Positions 41,514-51,847 of a DNA stretch of 64,000 nt are shown here, piece by piece. Position 1 is the stretch's first letter. Every line of letters starts with the position of its first letter. Both the position numbers and the translations under genes were made by a program. Below the pieces are notes generated by a model that had not been told where the DNA came from, searched no databases, and saw nothing but the letters and a program-made list of their open reading frames with translations. The stretch is taken from positions 310,001-374,000 of the forward strand of contig NZ_JAMJPL010000003.1 of assembly GCF_023555055.1 (NCBI RefSeq), read 5' to 3'. This DNA comes from Marinobacter sp. ATCH36. GTDB taxonomy: Bacteria; Pseudomonadota; Gammaproteobacteria; Pseudomonadales; Oleiphilaceae.

Positions 41514-44500
41514 ATGCCCTTCCAACGCTTGCTGATTGCCAATCGAGGCGAAATTGCTATCCGTGTTGCCCGTGCCGCCGCGGAGCTCGACATCCCCACC
41601 GTGGCAGTCTATGCCCAGGACGACAGCCAGTCGCTTCATGTGCGCAAGGCAGATGCCGCAGCGGCGCTGGACAAAGCCGGAGTCGCAGCATATCTGGACG
41701 GGGAGCAGCTGATCGGCATTGCCAGGGACTATCACTGTGACGCCATTCATCCGGGTTATGGGTTCCTGAGTGAAAGTGCGGATTTTGCGCGCCAGTGTGA
41801 GACTGCGGGCATCTTCTTTATCGGCCCCTCGCCGGCGGCGCTGGATGTTTTCGGAGACAAAGCCAGTGCCCGTCAGCTTGCTAAAAAGCACGGTGTGCCG
41901 TTGATTCACGGTACCAACGAACCAACCAGCCTGACCTCAGCCAGGTCTTTCATGAAATCGTTGGGGGAACATGGCTCCGTTATGCTCAAGGCCATCGCCG
42001 GTGGCGGAGGCCGGGGCATGAGGCCCGTTCATTCCCTCGACGAGCTTGAGTCTGCTTTCAACCGGTGCCAATCGGAGGCATCTGCGGCTTTCGGCAACGG
42101 AGACCTCTACGTTGAGCAGTTGATCCCCAACGCCCGTCACATTGAAGTCCAGATCATTGGCGACGGCACTGGTGTGACGCATCTGTGGGAGCGGGACTGC
42201 ACCCTCCAGAGACGCAACCAGAAGTTGATTGAGTTAGCACCTGCGCCAGGCCTGGATCCGACGCTGAGGGCCCGGCTTCTGGCGGATGCCGAGATGCTTT
42301 CACGTGCCGTAGGATATCGCGGATTGTGTACCATTGAGTTCCTGGTGGACGCCAAAGCTGGCCAGTATGTATTTCTCGAAGCCAATCCCCGCCTACAGGT
42401 TGAACATACGATCACCGAGGCAATCACCGGGCTGGATCTGGTTCAGCTACAGATTCGGGTGGCGGCGGGTATGTCACTCGCTGATATTGGCCTTACCAGC
42501 GCTCCGGAGCCCAGGGGCCAGGCCATTCAGCTTCGCATCAACCTCGAAACCATGGCAAAAGATTGCAGCACCAAACCCGCCGGAGGCAGGATAGCCATCT
42601 ACGAGCCACCCTCGGGTCCCGGCGTACGGCTGGACGGCTACGGGTACAGCGGTTACACCACCAGCCCGGCCTATGATTCCCTGCTGGCCAAGCTGGTAGT
42701 CCATTCCGAAGGTGATTTCCCCACCCTGCTCCGCCGTGCCTATCGTGCCCTGTGCGAATTTCGGCTGGAAGGCGTTCCCAGTAATATTGCATTTCTTCAG
42801 AACCTGCTCAGACACAAGCAGGTGCAGGCATACGATCTTTCAACCCGGTTTGTTGATACGCACATGGCGGAACTCGTCCCCGACGAGACGTCCCTGCATC
42901 CAAACCTGTATTTCAGCGAAGCAACGCCAATGGAGGATCCTGGCCAGACCCCGCCGAGCAGTCCCGAGGGGGCCGAATCCATTACATCACCGGCCCAGGG
43001 TGTTGTGATCAGTATTGATGTTCACCCCGGGCAGATGGTGGTTGAAGGCCAGCCAGTTGCTGTCATCGAAGCCATGAAAATGGAGTTGGTGATAAAGGCC
43101 GGGCAAAGTGGTCAGGTCATCTCCATAGCCGTCGGACCTGGCGATACCGTCTTTGAACAGCATCCATTGATTTTCATTGAACCCGCGGATGTTAAAGCCG
43201 CTGAAGTCGATACGGAAGAAACCGTTGACATGGAACGCATCCGCGCGGACCTGCAGCAGGTGCTATCCCTCCACGAGCAGCTTGCCGACGAAAACCGGCC
43301 CGAGGCGACGGCAAAACGTCGCAAGACCGGCCAGAGAACTGCCCGGGAAAACCTGGCTGATCTGCTTGATGATGACAGCTTCATGGAATACGGCGCACTG
43401 GCCCTTGCTGCACAACGTACACGGCGCAGCCCGGAGGAGCTTCAGGCTCTCAGCCCGGCCGACGGCCTGATTGCAGGTATCGGCATGGTGAACGGCGACC
43501 ATTTCGGCCCGGAAACTGCCCGCTGCATGGCCATGAGCTACGACTACACCGTATTCGCTGGCACGCAGGGAGTGATGAACCATAAGAAAACCGACCGCAT
43601 GCTGGAACTGGCAGAAAAACAGCGCCTGCCTCTGGTGTTTTTCACCGAAGGGGGTGGTGGCCGCCCCGGCGATGTGGACTGGGTTGGTGTGGCCGGGCTC
43701 GATTGCACCACCTTCATGCGTATGGCGCGGCTCAGCGGGAACGTGCCCCTGGTAGGCATTGCGTCCGGACGTTGTTTTGCTGGTAACGCCGCCCTGCTGG
43801 GCTGTTGTGACGTTATCATTGCCACTGACAATGCCACCATTGGCATGGCGGGGCCGGCGATGATTGAAGGCGGCGGGCTTGGCCGTTTCATGCCAGAAGA
43901 AGTCGGGCCGGTGTCTGTACAGAGCCGCAATGGCGTGGTGGATATCGTCGCCAGGGACGAGGCAGATGCCACCCGGATCGCCAAACAGTACCTGGCATGT
44001 TTTCAGGGTGACCTACCGGCGAGTGACGCCGCAGACCAGCGAGAATTACGGCATCTGATCCCGGAAAACCGTCTCCGCGTATACGACATCCGCAAGGTCA
44101 TCGAAACCCTGGCAGACCAGGGCTCCGTGATTGAACTTCGCAAGCATTTCGCACCCGGAATGATTACCGCCCTGGTACGAATCCGTGGCAAGGCCTTCGG
44201 ACTTATTGCCAATAACCCCATGCACCTGGGCGGCGCCATCGATGCAGTTGCCGCAGACAAGGCTGCCCGCTTCATGCAGCTTTGCGACGCGCACGGCCTA
44301 CCCTTGATTTCCCTGTGTGACACGCCGGGTTTTATGGTCGGCCCCGAGGCGGAAAAACAGGCCACCGTGCGCCATGTGTCTCGGATGTTCGTCACCGCTG
44401 CCAGCATGAAGGTACCGTTTTTTACGGTGGTACTACGCAAAGGTTATGGTCTTGGCGCTCAGGCCATGGCCGCCGGCAGTTTCCATGCACCCATGTTTAC

Positions 44501-44792
44501 CATCGGCTGGCCCAGCAGTGAATTCGGAGCCATGGGTCTTGAGGGGGCAGTCCGTCTCGGGTTTGCCAAGGAGCTCGCAGCTCATGAGAACGAGGACGAA
44601 CGTAACGCCCTGTTCAACAAACTGGTGGCACAACTCTACGAGCGGGGCAAGGGGGTCAGCATGGCCAGCTTCCTGGAAATCGACGCAGTCATTGACCCCG
44701 CCGAAACCCGGGACTGGCTGATCCGGGGTCTGAACTCGGTCGATCCCGAATCGCTCAGTGGCGGCCGCAGTCCAATGGTCGACACCTGGTAG
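41514..44792 (+). CDS. single-chain biotin-dependent acyl-CoA carboxylase
   Basis: 1092 residues with all parts fused: biotin carboxylase (residues 1-450; ANRGEIAIRVARAA, KAIAGGGGRGMR, EANPRLQVEHT), biotin carrier domain with the biotinyl lysine in VIEAMKMEL (near residue 525), and a carboxyltransferase of the combined beta/alpha type (residues 600-1085; GTQGVMNHKKTDRML, PGFMVGPEAE). Most bacteria use separate subunits for acetyl-CoA carboxylase; this form resembles long-chain or broad-range acyl-CoA carboxylases. The exact acyl-CoA is unknown. Confidence 0.88.
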   Translation: MPFQRLLIANRGEIAIRVARAAAELDIPTVAVYAQDDSQSLHVRKADAAAALDKAGVAAYLDGEQLIGIARDYHCDAIHPGYGFLSESADFARQCETAGIFFIGPSPAALDVFGDKASARQLAKKHGVPLIHGTNEPTSLTSARSFMKSLGEHGSVMLKAIAGGGGRGMRPVHSLDELESAFNRCQSEASAAFGNGDLYVEQLIPNARHIEVQIIGDGTGVTHLWERDCTLQRRNQKLIELAPAPGLDPTLRARLLADAEMLSRAVGYRGLCTIEFLVDAKAGQYVFLEANPRLQVEHTITEAITGLDLVQLQIRVAAGMSLADIGLTSAPEPRGQAIQLRINLETMAKDCSTKPAGGRIAIYEPPSGPGVRLDGYGYSGYTTSPAYDSLLAKLVVHSEGDFPTLLRRAYRALCEFRLEGVPSNIAFLQNLLRHKQVQAYDLSTRFVDTHMAELVPDETSLHPNLYFSEATPMEDPGQTPPSSPEGAESITSPAQGVVISIDVHPGQMVVEGQPVAVIEAMKMELVIKAGQSGQVISIAVGPGDTVFEQHPLIFIEPADVKAAEVDTEETVDMERIRADLQQVLSLHEQLADENRPEATAKRRKTGQRTARENLADLLDDDSFMEYGALALAAQRTRRSPEELQALSPADGLIAGIGMVNGDHFGPETARCMAMSYDYTVFAGTQGVMNHKKTDRMLELAEKQRLPLVFFTEGGGGRPGDVDWVGVAGLDCTTFMRMARLSGNVPLVGIASGRCFAGNAALLGCCDVIIATDNATIGMAGPAMIEGGGLGRFMPEEVGPVSVQSRNGVVDIVARDEADATRIAKQYLACFQGDLPASDAADQRELRHLIPENRLRVYDIRKVIETLADQGSVIELRKHFAPGMITALVRIRGKAFGLIANNPMHLGGAIDAVAADKAARFMQLCDAHGLPLISLCDTPGFMVGPEAEKQATVRHVSRMFVTAASMKVPFFTVVLRKGYGLGAQAMAAGSFHAPMFTIGWPSSEFGAMGLEGAVRLGFAKELAAHENEDERNALFNKLVAQLYERGKGVSMASFLEIDAVIDPAETRDWLIRGLNSVDPESLSGGRSPMVDTW

Positions 44793-44875
44793 CCAACAAG
44801 CCGCAGAAACCGGTGACAGGTTTGTGCAATACTGGGGATAACACACGCCCCGACCGCAATGAGGAGAAGACCGCC

Positions 44876-45406
44876 ATGCTGATGAATGCCGAGCAATCGA
44901 CACTGGTACTGGTAGACCTTCAGAAGAAGCTGATGCCTGCTATCAGCCATGGTGATTCGGTACTGGCTGAAAGTGTGCGACTCGCGCGAATTGCGAAGCT
45001 ATTGAACGTGCCCGTGATTGCCACAGAACAGATTCCCGAAAAACTGGGCCACAACGATGACGACGTCGCCGCACTTGCTGACCAGACGGTGACAAAGATT
45101 CATTTTGACGCCTGTGGCGGCGGCCTGGTGGATGCGATGTCCGACGACCGCAAGCAGGTCATCATTGGCGGCTGCGAGGCCCACATCTGCATGTTGCAAA
45201 CAGCCCTTTCCCTGCTGGCGGCAGGTTTTGGTGTCTGGGTAGTGGAGAATGCAACCGGGTCTCGTCATGAAAATGACCGCGATGCTGCCCTGGAACGCCT
45301 GCAGCAGGCCGGGGCAACCATTGTGACGGTGGAAATGGTGGCCTTTGAATGGATGCAACATTGCGAGCATCCATGCTTCCGGGACGTCCAGAAACTGATC
45401 AAGTAA
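44876..45406 (+). CDS. isochorismatase-family cysteine hydrolase
   Basis: 176 residues: catalytic D in LVLVDLQKKL, lysine in IPEKLG, and cysteine in GCEAHICMLQTA, the triad of this hydrolase family. GAGGAG precedes ATG 44876. YcaC-like members act on small amides; the substrate is unknown. Close to the cupin gene, probably one operon. Confidence 0.85.
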   Translation: MLMNAEQSTLVLVDLQKKLMPAISHGDSVLAESVRLARIAKLLNVPVIATEQIPEKLGHNDDDVAALADQTVTKIHFDACGGGLVDAMSDDRKQVIIGGCEAHICMLQTALSLLAAGFGVWVVENATGSRHENDRDAALERLQQAGATIVTVEMVAFEWMQHCEHPCFRDVQKLIK

Positions 45407-45423
45407 GGATGGTGGAGATCGTC

Positions 45424-46074
45424 ATGCTTAACATGGACTTCAGCCAGAAAGTGGTTATCCATACGCCTGATCAGGAGTGGATTTCCAGCCCGTCTGGCGG
45501 GGTTTTCCGTAAACCCCTGGCGCGCGAGGAAGCGGAGCGTGGCCATGCCACCAGCATTGTCCGTTACCAGCCCGGCGCCAGCTTCAGCCGGCATGAACAT
45601 CCCCTTGGCGAAGAAATTCTGGTACTCGAAGGCGTATTTTCCGACGAAACCGGTGATTATGGCGAAGGCTCTTACTTGCGCAACCCGCCCGGCAGTGGCC
45701 ATGCCCCTTTCAGCAAGGAGGGCTGTGTGCTGTTTGTAAAGCTTCACCAGTTTGATGAACGTGACACCGCTACCGTCCGCATCAATACCAACAGTGCCGA
45801 GTGGTTGCCTGGCATTGGCGGCCTTGAGGTGATGCCATTGCATGAGTTCGAACATGAACACGTGGCGCTGGTGAAATGGCCTGCACATGAGAAGTTCCAG
45901 CCTCACCGTCACTTTGGTGGCGAAGAAATACTGGTACTCTCCGGCGAGTTTTGTGACGAAAACGGACGCTATCCTGCCGGTACCTGGATGCGCAGCCCTC
46001 ATATGAGCCAGCATTATCCGTTTGTGGATCAGGAAACCGTTATCTGGGTCAAAACCGGCCATCTACCCTTTTAA
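45424..46074 (+). CDS. tandem ChrR-type cupin protein
   Basis: 216 residues made of two similar cupins: first FSRHEHPLGEEILVLEG, then FQPHRHFGGEEILVLSG, each with two His and a Glu for metal. This is the ChrR cupin-like fold without the anti-sigma N-terminal zinc domain. The repeat shows an internal duplication. GGAG before ATG 45424 decided the start. The role is unknown. Confidence 0.8.
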   Translation: MLNMDFSQKVVIHTPDQEWISSPSGGVFRKPLAREEAERGHATSIVRYQPGASFSRHEHPLGEEILVLEGVFSDETGDYGEGSYLRNPPGSGHAPFSKEGCVLFVKLHQFDERDTATVRINTNSAEWLPGIGGLEVMPLHEFEHEHVALVKWPAHEKFQPHRHFGGEEILVLSGEFCDENGRYPAGTWMRSPHMSQHYPFVDQETVIWVKTGHLPF

Positions 46075-46093
46075 GTCAGCCGCCCCTGAGGAT

Positions 46094-46621
46094 TTACCGA
46101 TTGCGGCCCTGATCAACCACGATCAGTTCCTCAAGGTCGAAGCCCTTCGCTATTGCTTCCTCTCTGAACGCGGCCAGAGCTTCGTCGTCCACGGTGGGCG
46201 TTTTGGAAAGAAACCACAGGTAATCCCGGTCGTAACCGGTGATGTAAGCATACTCATAATCGTCATCAAGTCCGAATACCACGTAAGACGCGTAGAAGGG
46301 GCCGAAGAATGACACTTTCAGGTGCCCATTACGCTCGTCACTGACGAAAACCGCGCGACCCTCGGCTTCCTCCCATTGGCCGTCTTCTTCCGAATAACCC
46401 CGGTTAATCACCTGAATGCTGCCGTCATCCTGCACTGCATAGTCTGCTGTGACGTTGGACAGCCCCTCCTCGAATGAATGGTCCAGTCGGGCGATTTCAT
46501 ACCAGGTGCCTTCATAGCGCTTTACATCCAGCTCACTGACAGGGTCAATGCCCTCAGGCACACCGGTACACCCTGCTACAAGAATAACAACGAAAATGAT
46601 CAGACTTTTTGCAAAGGGCAT
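46094..46621 (-). CDS. blc: Blc-like outer-membrane lipocalin
   Basis: 175 residues. Signal with lipobox VAGC (C18), lipocalin motif VKRYEGTWYEIARLDHSFE, and second motif YEYAYITGYDRDYLWFLSK. It binds fatty acids or lysophospholipids in the periplasm. It converges with the double-cupin gene. Confidence 0.92.
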   Translation of the reverse strand: MPFAKSLIIFVVILVAGCTGVPEGIDPVSELDVKRYEGTWYEIARLDHSFEEGLSNVTADYAVQDDGSIQVINRGYSEEDGQWEEAEGRAVFVSDERNGHLKVSFFGPFYASYVVFGLDDDYEYAYITGYDRDYLWFLSKTPTVDDEALAAFREEAIAKGFDLEELIVVDQGRNR

Positions 46622-47192
46622 AGATGGATTCCTGACTGATGAATATGCCGAAACCGGTAACCCGTTCCGGATCTGTAAAATTAACGTTTACGTAAAGTGG
46701 AGCTATCTGCCTGTATGCATTAAATTTTTCAAATCTGTCGAGAAATGTGTGATCTCGGACCATTGACGATGATGTAAAAGCTATCTAATCTTTTTTCCCG
46801 TTGGGCCTCAAAAGGGCCCCACACAATGAAATCAAGCCAACCGGCCAACCCGCCGGGGCACAACAACAAAACGACCACAGAAGCCGTGATCCGGCCTGGT
46901 GGAAGAGGATTTCAGTATGTCACTGCCAAACCCCTCCCCGATGATGGGCTCCCACGCCCGTGATCTGCAACTCCCGTTAACGCCTCACCGGAAGCATTCC
47001 GTTTCTGCATCGCGATCATCTCACTATAACCCTGTACGAAGTTCCATCTTAAAGCGATTGCCGCTGCCCCAGCCCGGTATTTGATCGCACCGTCGACCGT
47101 TAAAACTTCGCTTTCGGATTTGCCCGCAATCAGCCAGTGCATCCGGAACCGGGGCGAACCCCTATGCAAACGCGTTAACAGGAACCAGAACA
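46622..47192. other. intergenic region upstream of leucine-type dehydrogenase
   Basis: 570 bp with no supported gene. It holds a small hairpin TGGGCC-TCAAAAG-GGCCCA at about 46803-46821 not followed by T residues. It is presumably the promoter zone of the two divergent genes; no known riboswitch pattern was recognised. Confidence 0.45.
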
Positions 47193-48254
47193 ATGACTGT
47201 ATTCACACATCCCGAATTCGACCACCACGAACACCTGACTTTCTGCTGCGACCCGGAAACCGGGCTGCGGGCCATTATCGCCGTTCATAATACCTCCCGG
47301 GGACCGGCGCTCGGCGGCTGCCGGATGTTTCCTTACACAAGCGACGAAGAAGCCCTTCGTGATGTTCTGCGCTTGTCACGGGGCATGACTTACAAGTCTG
47401 CCCTGGCCAATCTCGACCTTGGCGGCGGCAAGTCCGTCATTATCGGAGACCCCCGCAAGCACAAAACCGAAGCCTTGCTGGAATCCATGGGGCGCTTCCT
47501 GGAACAGCTCGGCGGGCTCTACATCGCGGCAGAGGATTCTGGTACCAGCGTCGCAGACCTCAGGGTTATGGGCCGCCAGACGGCCAATGTCGCCGGTATC
47601 AGGGAACGCCCCGGCTTCGATGGCAAACCAAGCAACGGTGACCCGTCACCCGCCACAGCGTGGGGCACCTTCGCAGGCCTCAAAGCTGCAGTGAAACACA
47701 AACTCGGCCGTAGCGACCTTGAAGGTCTCACGGTAGCCGTCCAGGGCATCGGCAATGTGGGTTACCGACTGGCTCAACATCTTACCGAAGCCGGCGCCAA
47801 ATTGTGGGTGTATGACATCCATCAGGACCAGATGGACCGGGCAGTAGCGGAGCTCGGCGCCACACCCGCCACTGCCGAGGAAATCCTGTATCTGCCGGTA
47901 GACGTGGTGGCGCCCTGCGCCATGGGAGCGGTACTGAATGACCTGTCCATTGCAAAGCTCCAGGCTCCCATCGTCGCCGGCGCCGCCAATAATCAGCTTG
48001 CCGGCCCGCTTCATGACGAAATGCTCTGGAAACACGGCGTGCTCTACGCACCGGATTTTGTCATCAATGCCGGTGGCATCATTGATGTTTATTACGAGCG
48101 CACCGGACCGGACCCGGATGCAGTCCGGAAACACGTGGACGCCATCGGTCAGACTCTGCATGAGATTTTTGAGCGTTCAGACCGCGATGGCCTGCCTACC
48201 GGGCAGATCGCCGACCAACTGGCGGAAGAACGATTCAAGCACTTTTCCCGTTGA
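47193..48254 (+). CDS. Leu/Glu/Phe/Val-type amino-acid dehydrogenase
   Basis: 353 residues, NAD-dependent oxidative deamination of a branched-chain or aromatic amino acid. Catalytic lysine in [10 protein letters not shown] and substrate-side [13 protein letters not shown]; dinucleotide fold in [17 protein letters not shown]. It belongs to the leucine dehydrogenase group by length. A sodium-coupled transporter follows 61 bp later and may import the substrate. Confidence 0.88.
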   Translation: MTVFTHPEFDHHEHLTFCCDPETGLRAIIAVHNTSRGPALGGCRMFPYTSDEEALRDVLRLSRGMTYKSALANLDLGGGKSVIIGDPRKHKTEALLESMGRFLEQLGGLYIAAEDSGTSVADLRVMGRQTANVAGIRERPGFDGKPSNGDPSPATAWGTFAGLKAAVKHKLGRSDLEGLTVAVQGIGNVGYRLAQHLTEAGAKLWVYDIHQDQMDRAVAELGATPATAEEILYLPVDVVAPCAMGAVLNDLSIAKLQAPIVAGAANNQLAGPLHDEMLWKHGVLYAPDFVINAGGIIDVYYERTGPDPDAVRKHVDAIGQTLHEIFERSDRDGLPTGQIADQLAEERFKHFSR

Positions 48255-48315
48255 GGGCTGGTCACACAGCCCTCACCCACTCCCCCGAAAACAAAAACAG
48301 TAACAGGAGAATTCA

Positions 48316-49722
48316 ATGAGTAATGCTTCTTCTTCCGCCACAGGCGGTGCCATGGACAAAGCGGCAGCCGCACGCGGGCTCTGGTCCTCGCGGCTAGCGT
48401 TCATACTGGCGGCAACCGGCTCTGCGGTAGGCCTCGGCAACATCTGGAAGTTCCCTTACATCACCGGCGAAAACGGTGGCGGTGCATTCGTTCTGGTGTA
48501 CCTGCTTTGCATAGCAGCCGTAGGCCTGCCCATCATGATGGCCGAGGTTCTGATTGGTCGCCGTGGCGGCCACAGCCCCGTCAACAGTATGAGGGCGATC
48601 ACCAAGCAGGAAGGGCTGAAGTCCGCATGGCGCTGGTTAGCCGCGATCGGTGTGTTGGCCGGGTTTCTGATTCTGTCGTTCTATTCAGTGATTGGTGGCT
48701 GGGCCATGTCCTATGTGGGCACGGCCGCTACCGGGCAGCTTGCTGGCCAGACCGCCGAGTCCATTGGCGCCATTTTCACCGGACTCTTGGGTGATCCCAT
48801 CAAACTACTTATCTGGCACACCCTGTTCATGGCACTGGTAATGATTGTCGTCGCCCGTGGTGTTCGCTCAGGGCTTGAGCGTGCTGTGAGCATATTGATG
48901 CCCGCCCTGTTCGTATTGCTGCTCATTGTTGTGGCTTACGCCATGACCACCGGCCATTTCGGCCAGGCGGTAAGCTTCCTGTTCCAGCCGGACTTCTCCA
49001 AACTCACCACCTCTGGCGTACTGGTGGCCCTGGGGCATGCTTTCTTCACACTCAGCCTGGGCATGGGCATCATGATGGCTTACGGTTCCTATCTGCCGAA
49101 GAATATTTCCATCGCAAAAACCTCGGTTACCGTTTCCGTGATGGATACGCTGGTGGCTCTGCTGGCCGGACTGGCGATCTTCCCGATTGTCTTTGCCAAT
49201 GGTCTTGAACCGGGTGCAGGCCCCGGGCTGATTTTCCAGACCCTGCCGCTGGCGTTTGGTCAGATGCCGATGGGGAGCCTGTTCGGCACGCTGTTCTTCG
49301 TGTTGCTGATTTTCGCCGCCTGGACGTCCGGTATTTCGTTACTGGAGCCAATGGTGGAATGGCTTGAGGAGCAGAAAGGCATGAACCGGACCGTGAGCAC
49401 GCTCGGTGCAGGCATCGCCTGCTGGTTACTGGGCATTGCTTCCATACTGTCCCTGAACCTGTGGTCAGACGTGGCGCCATTGGGCATGTTCACAATGTTC
49501 GAAGGCAAAACCATCTTCGATCTGCTGGACTTCCTGACCGCCAATATCCTGCTGCCACTGGGTGGGCTTCTGGTGGCGGTATTCGTGGGCTGGTTCCTGT
49601 CCCGTAAGGCACTGGAAGAGGAACTGTCCATGTCGCCTGCTGCCTTTATCGCGTGGTATCGGGTGCTGCGCTACTTCACCCCGATTGCCGTAGCTATCGT
49701 GTTTATCTACAACCTGGCTTGA
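48316..49722 (+). CDS. NSS-family sodium-dependent amino-acid transporter
   Basis: 468 residues with 11-12 helices and the NSS signature in helix 1 (GSAVGLGNIWKFPYITGENG), plus a serine/glycine-rich helix 6 (GHAFFTLSLGMGIMMAYGSY). It imports an amino acid with Na+. Association with the dehydrogenase suggests a leucine-like substrate, by inference. Confidence 0.92.
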   Translation: MSNASSSATGGAMDKAAAARGLWSSRLAFILAATGSAVGLGNIWKFPYITGENGGGAFVLVYLLCIAAVGLPIMMAEVLIGRRGGHSPVNSMRAITKQEGLKSAWRWLAAIGVLAGFLILSFYSVIGGWAMSYVGTAATGQLAGQTAESIGAIFTGLLGDPIKLLIWHTLFMALVMIVVARGVRSGLERAVSILMPALFVLLLIVVAYAMTTGHFGQAVSFLFQPDFSKLTTSGVLVALGHAFFTLSLGMGIMMAYGSYLPKNISIAKTSVTVSVMDTLVALLAGLAIFPIVFANGLEPGAGPGLIFQTLPLAFGQMPMGSLFGTLFFVLLIFAAWTSGISLLEPMVEWLEEQKGMNRTVSTLGAGIACWLLGIASILSLNLWSDVAPLGMFTMFEGKTIFDLLDFLTANILLPLGGLLVAVFVGWFLSRKALEEELSMSPAAFIAWYRVLRYFTPIAVAIVFIYNLA

Positions 49723-49730
49723 TCGCGAGC

Positions 49731-49763
49731 TGGCGCAGGTGCTCTGCCCGGGCACCTGCGCCA
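49731..49763. terminator. strong inverted repeat between convergent genes
   Basis: Perfect 12-bp arms TGGCGCAGGTGC / GCACCTGCGCCA with a 9-nt loop, 9 bp after the transporter stop and 22 bp before the MFS stop. No T-run follows, so it may be a factor-aided terminator. Confidence 0.6.
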
Positions 49764-49784
49764 CCCTTCCCTACTGATCCCCGG

Positions 49785-50972
49785 CTATTCCGCCGATTCT
49801 GTTGATACCCGGCGACTCATAAGCCAGACCGCCATCAGCACACCGTGAAGAATCAGGAACGGCACAGCAATCAGCAACAACCCCGTCCATTCAAATGCCG
49901 CCAGGACTGCACCGGCGCTCAGCGCAGCGGTTGCCTGTGACCCGAAGACCATCAGATCATTCAGTCCCTGAACCCGGAAGCGTTCCTCATCACGATAACC
50001 CTGTGGCAGTAAGGTGGTGCCCCCCACAAACAGGAAATTCCAGCCAATACCGAGCAAAATCAGAGCAGACAGGTAATGGTGAAAAGTGATGCCACTGAAG
50101 GCCAGCAACACGCACCCGAGATACGCCAGCAACCCCAGCCCCATCATCCGGGGAATACCCACAACCCGGATCAGCCACCCGCTCACCAGCGACGGCAGAT
50201 ACATGGCCATGATGTGAATCTGGATAACCCATTTGGCATCCTCGAGCTGATGATCCGCTATTTCAGTCATGCTCAGCGGAGTTGCGGTCATAATAAAGCT
50301 CATAATCGCGTAACCGACCGCAGCAGCACTGATCGCCGCCCAGATGACCGGTTGTCGTAGAATGGCAGCCATTGAACGGCCACCCCCTACTGCGGCCGTT
50401 CGTACGTGTTCGCCACTGGCGCGATACCCGACCACCAACACCACCATGGCAAGCACCTGCACTGCACTCAGCGCAAGCCATCCGCCCATGAATGGGTGGT
50501 CCGCCTGTTCACCACCGCCAGCCAGCGCGACTTCCGGTCCCAGCCAGGCCGCAACCAGCCCGCCCAATAGCACTCTGGCTGCAGCTGAGCCCGCCATGTC
50601 GGGAGACACTGATTCCATGGCGGCGAAGCGGTACTGGTGCACCACTGCCAGTCCCGTTCCGCCCACCACGGCGGCTGCACACAGCAACGGAAAATTGACT
50701 GTCCAGGCGGCTAGCGCTCCAAGCAAACCCGCCACCGCCCCGGCAAAGGCTCCCAACAGCATTACCGGCTTTCGTCCCGTGCGCTCCATAAGCCAGGTCG
50801 CGGGTTTGATTGCCAGCACGGTACCCACAACCACAAGCCCTACGGGCAGCGTTGCAAGTTCAGGCGACGGTGCCAGCAAGCGGCCATGAATGCTTCCGAT
50901 AAACACAATGAAAGGCGCGGTGCACATGGCAAGCGCCTGGGCGGCGACCAGTATCCATACATTGAGGGGCAT
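49785..50972 (-). CDS. MFS transporter
   Basis: About 395 residues, 12 hydrophobic helices, with the MFS loop motif KPATWLMERTGRKPVMLLG. The substrate is unknown. ATG 50972 (MPLNVWILV) with AGG upstream is chosen over the longer frame to 51014. It begins just within the end of cheR and is on the same strand. Confidence 0.85.
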   Translation of the reverse strand: MPLNVWILVAAQALAMCTAPFIVFIGSIHGRLLAPSPELATLPVGLVVVGTVLAIKPATWLMERTGRKPVMLLGAFAGAVAGLLGALAAWTVNFPLLCAAAVVGGTGLAVVHQYRFAAMESVSPDMAGSAAARVLLGGLVAAWLGPEVALAGGGEQADHPFMGGWLALSAVQVLAMVVLVVGYRASGEHVRTAAVGGGRSMAAILRQPVIWAAISAAAVGYAIMSFIMTATPLSMTEIADHQLEDAKWVIQIHIMAMYLPSLVSGWLIRVVGIPRMMGLGLLAYLGCVLLAFSGITFHHYLSALILLGIGWNFLFVGGTTLLPQGYRDEERFRVQGLNDLMVFGSQATAALSAGAVLAAFEWTGLLLIAVPFLILHGVLMAVWLMSRRVSTESAE

Positions 50973-50980
50973 GGGCGGAC

Positions 50981-51808
50981 CTATTTCTTCCTGTAAATGA
51001 TCCCTGGGTGGCACTGCACCATTTCGTAAAGGTGGGGTAACCCGTTCAGCGATTCCGACGCTCCCAGTATCAGGTAGCCTCCCGGATTCAGAGTGGCATG
51101 GATACGGGTCAGAATGTCCTTTTTCAGCTCAGCCGAGAAGTAGATCAGTACGTTTCGGCACATCACAATATCAAACTTGCCAAGCATGTAGCGTTCGAGC
51201 AGGTTCAGCTCCCGGAACTCGACCATGCTCTTGATTTGCGGCCTGATCTGCCAACTGCCGTTTATGGCGGGGGTAAAAAACTGCTTTTGCCGGTCCGGCG
51301 ACAGACCACGACCGATGGCAATCATCTCGTACTCACCGCGCCGAGCCACCTCCAGCACGCTTTTGGAAATGTCCGTGGCGGTGATTCGCACGTCCCGCAG
51401 TCGACCCGGCCGTTGGCGACGGAACTCTTCAATAATCATCGCTACGGAATAAGGTTCCTGGCCAGTCGAGCAGGCCGCCGACCAGATACGCAGGGACTGT
51501 GCCCCCTTCCGGTCACCAAACTCTGGCAATAACTTTTCCTGCAGGATACGAAACGGGTGGTTATCCCGAAACCACAGGGTTTCATTCGTCGTCATCGCAT
51601 CAATCACGACTTCCTTGAGGCTGCTGCGGCCAGTGCGTTTCACCCGCTCCAGAAGCTCAGCCAGGGTGTTGAGCTTGTTTTCTTCCATGATTCTGCGCAG
51701 GCGACTTTTGACCAGGTACTGTTTGTTATCCCCAAGCAAAATGCCACACGCATCCTGCAGGAATGTCTTGAAGGCCTCGTATTCCTGTGGCGTTATTTCA
51801 GCTTTCAT
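50981..51808 (-). CDS. cheR: chemotaxis protein methyltransferase CheR
   Basis: 275 residues: N-terminal helical domain and a SAM domain with RIWSAACSTGQEPYS and FDIVMCRNVLIYF. It methylates glutamates of chemoreceptors. It follows cheV on the same strand in the order typical for flagellar loci. Confidence 0.95.
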   Translation of the reverse strand: MKAEITPQEYEAFKTFLQDACGILLGDNKQYLVKSRLRRIMEENKLNTLAELLERVKRTGRSSLKEVVIDAMTTNETLWFRDNHPFRILQEKLLPEFGDRKGAQSLRIWSAACSTGQEPYSVAMIIEEFRRQRPGRLRDVRITATDISKSVLEVARRGEYEMIAIGRGLSPDRQKQFFTPAINGSWQIRPQIKSMVEFRELNLLERYMLGKFDIVMCRNVLIYFSAELKKDILTRIHATLNPGGYLILGASESLNGLPHLYEMVQCHPGIIYRKK

Positions 51809-51847
51809 CTGATCTCAATATTGGGTGAGTCGGAAGTGAGCGCAACT

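Noticed and set aside
46803..46821. Hairpin TGGGCC / GGCCCA upstream of the dehydrogenase as terminator or riboswitch
   Set aside because: No T-run on either strand and no known riboswitch core.
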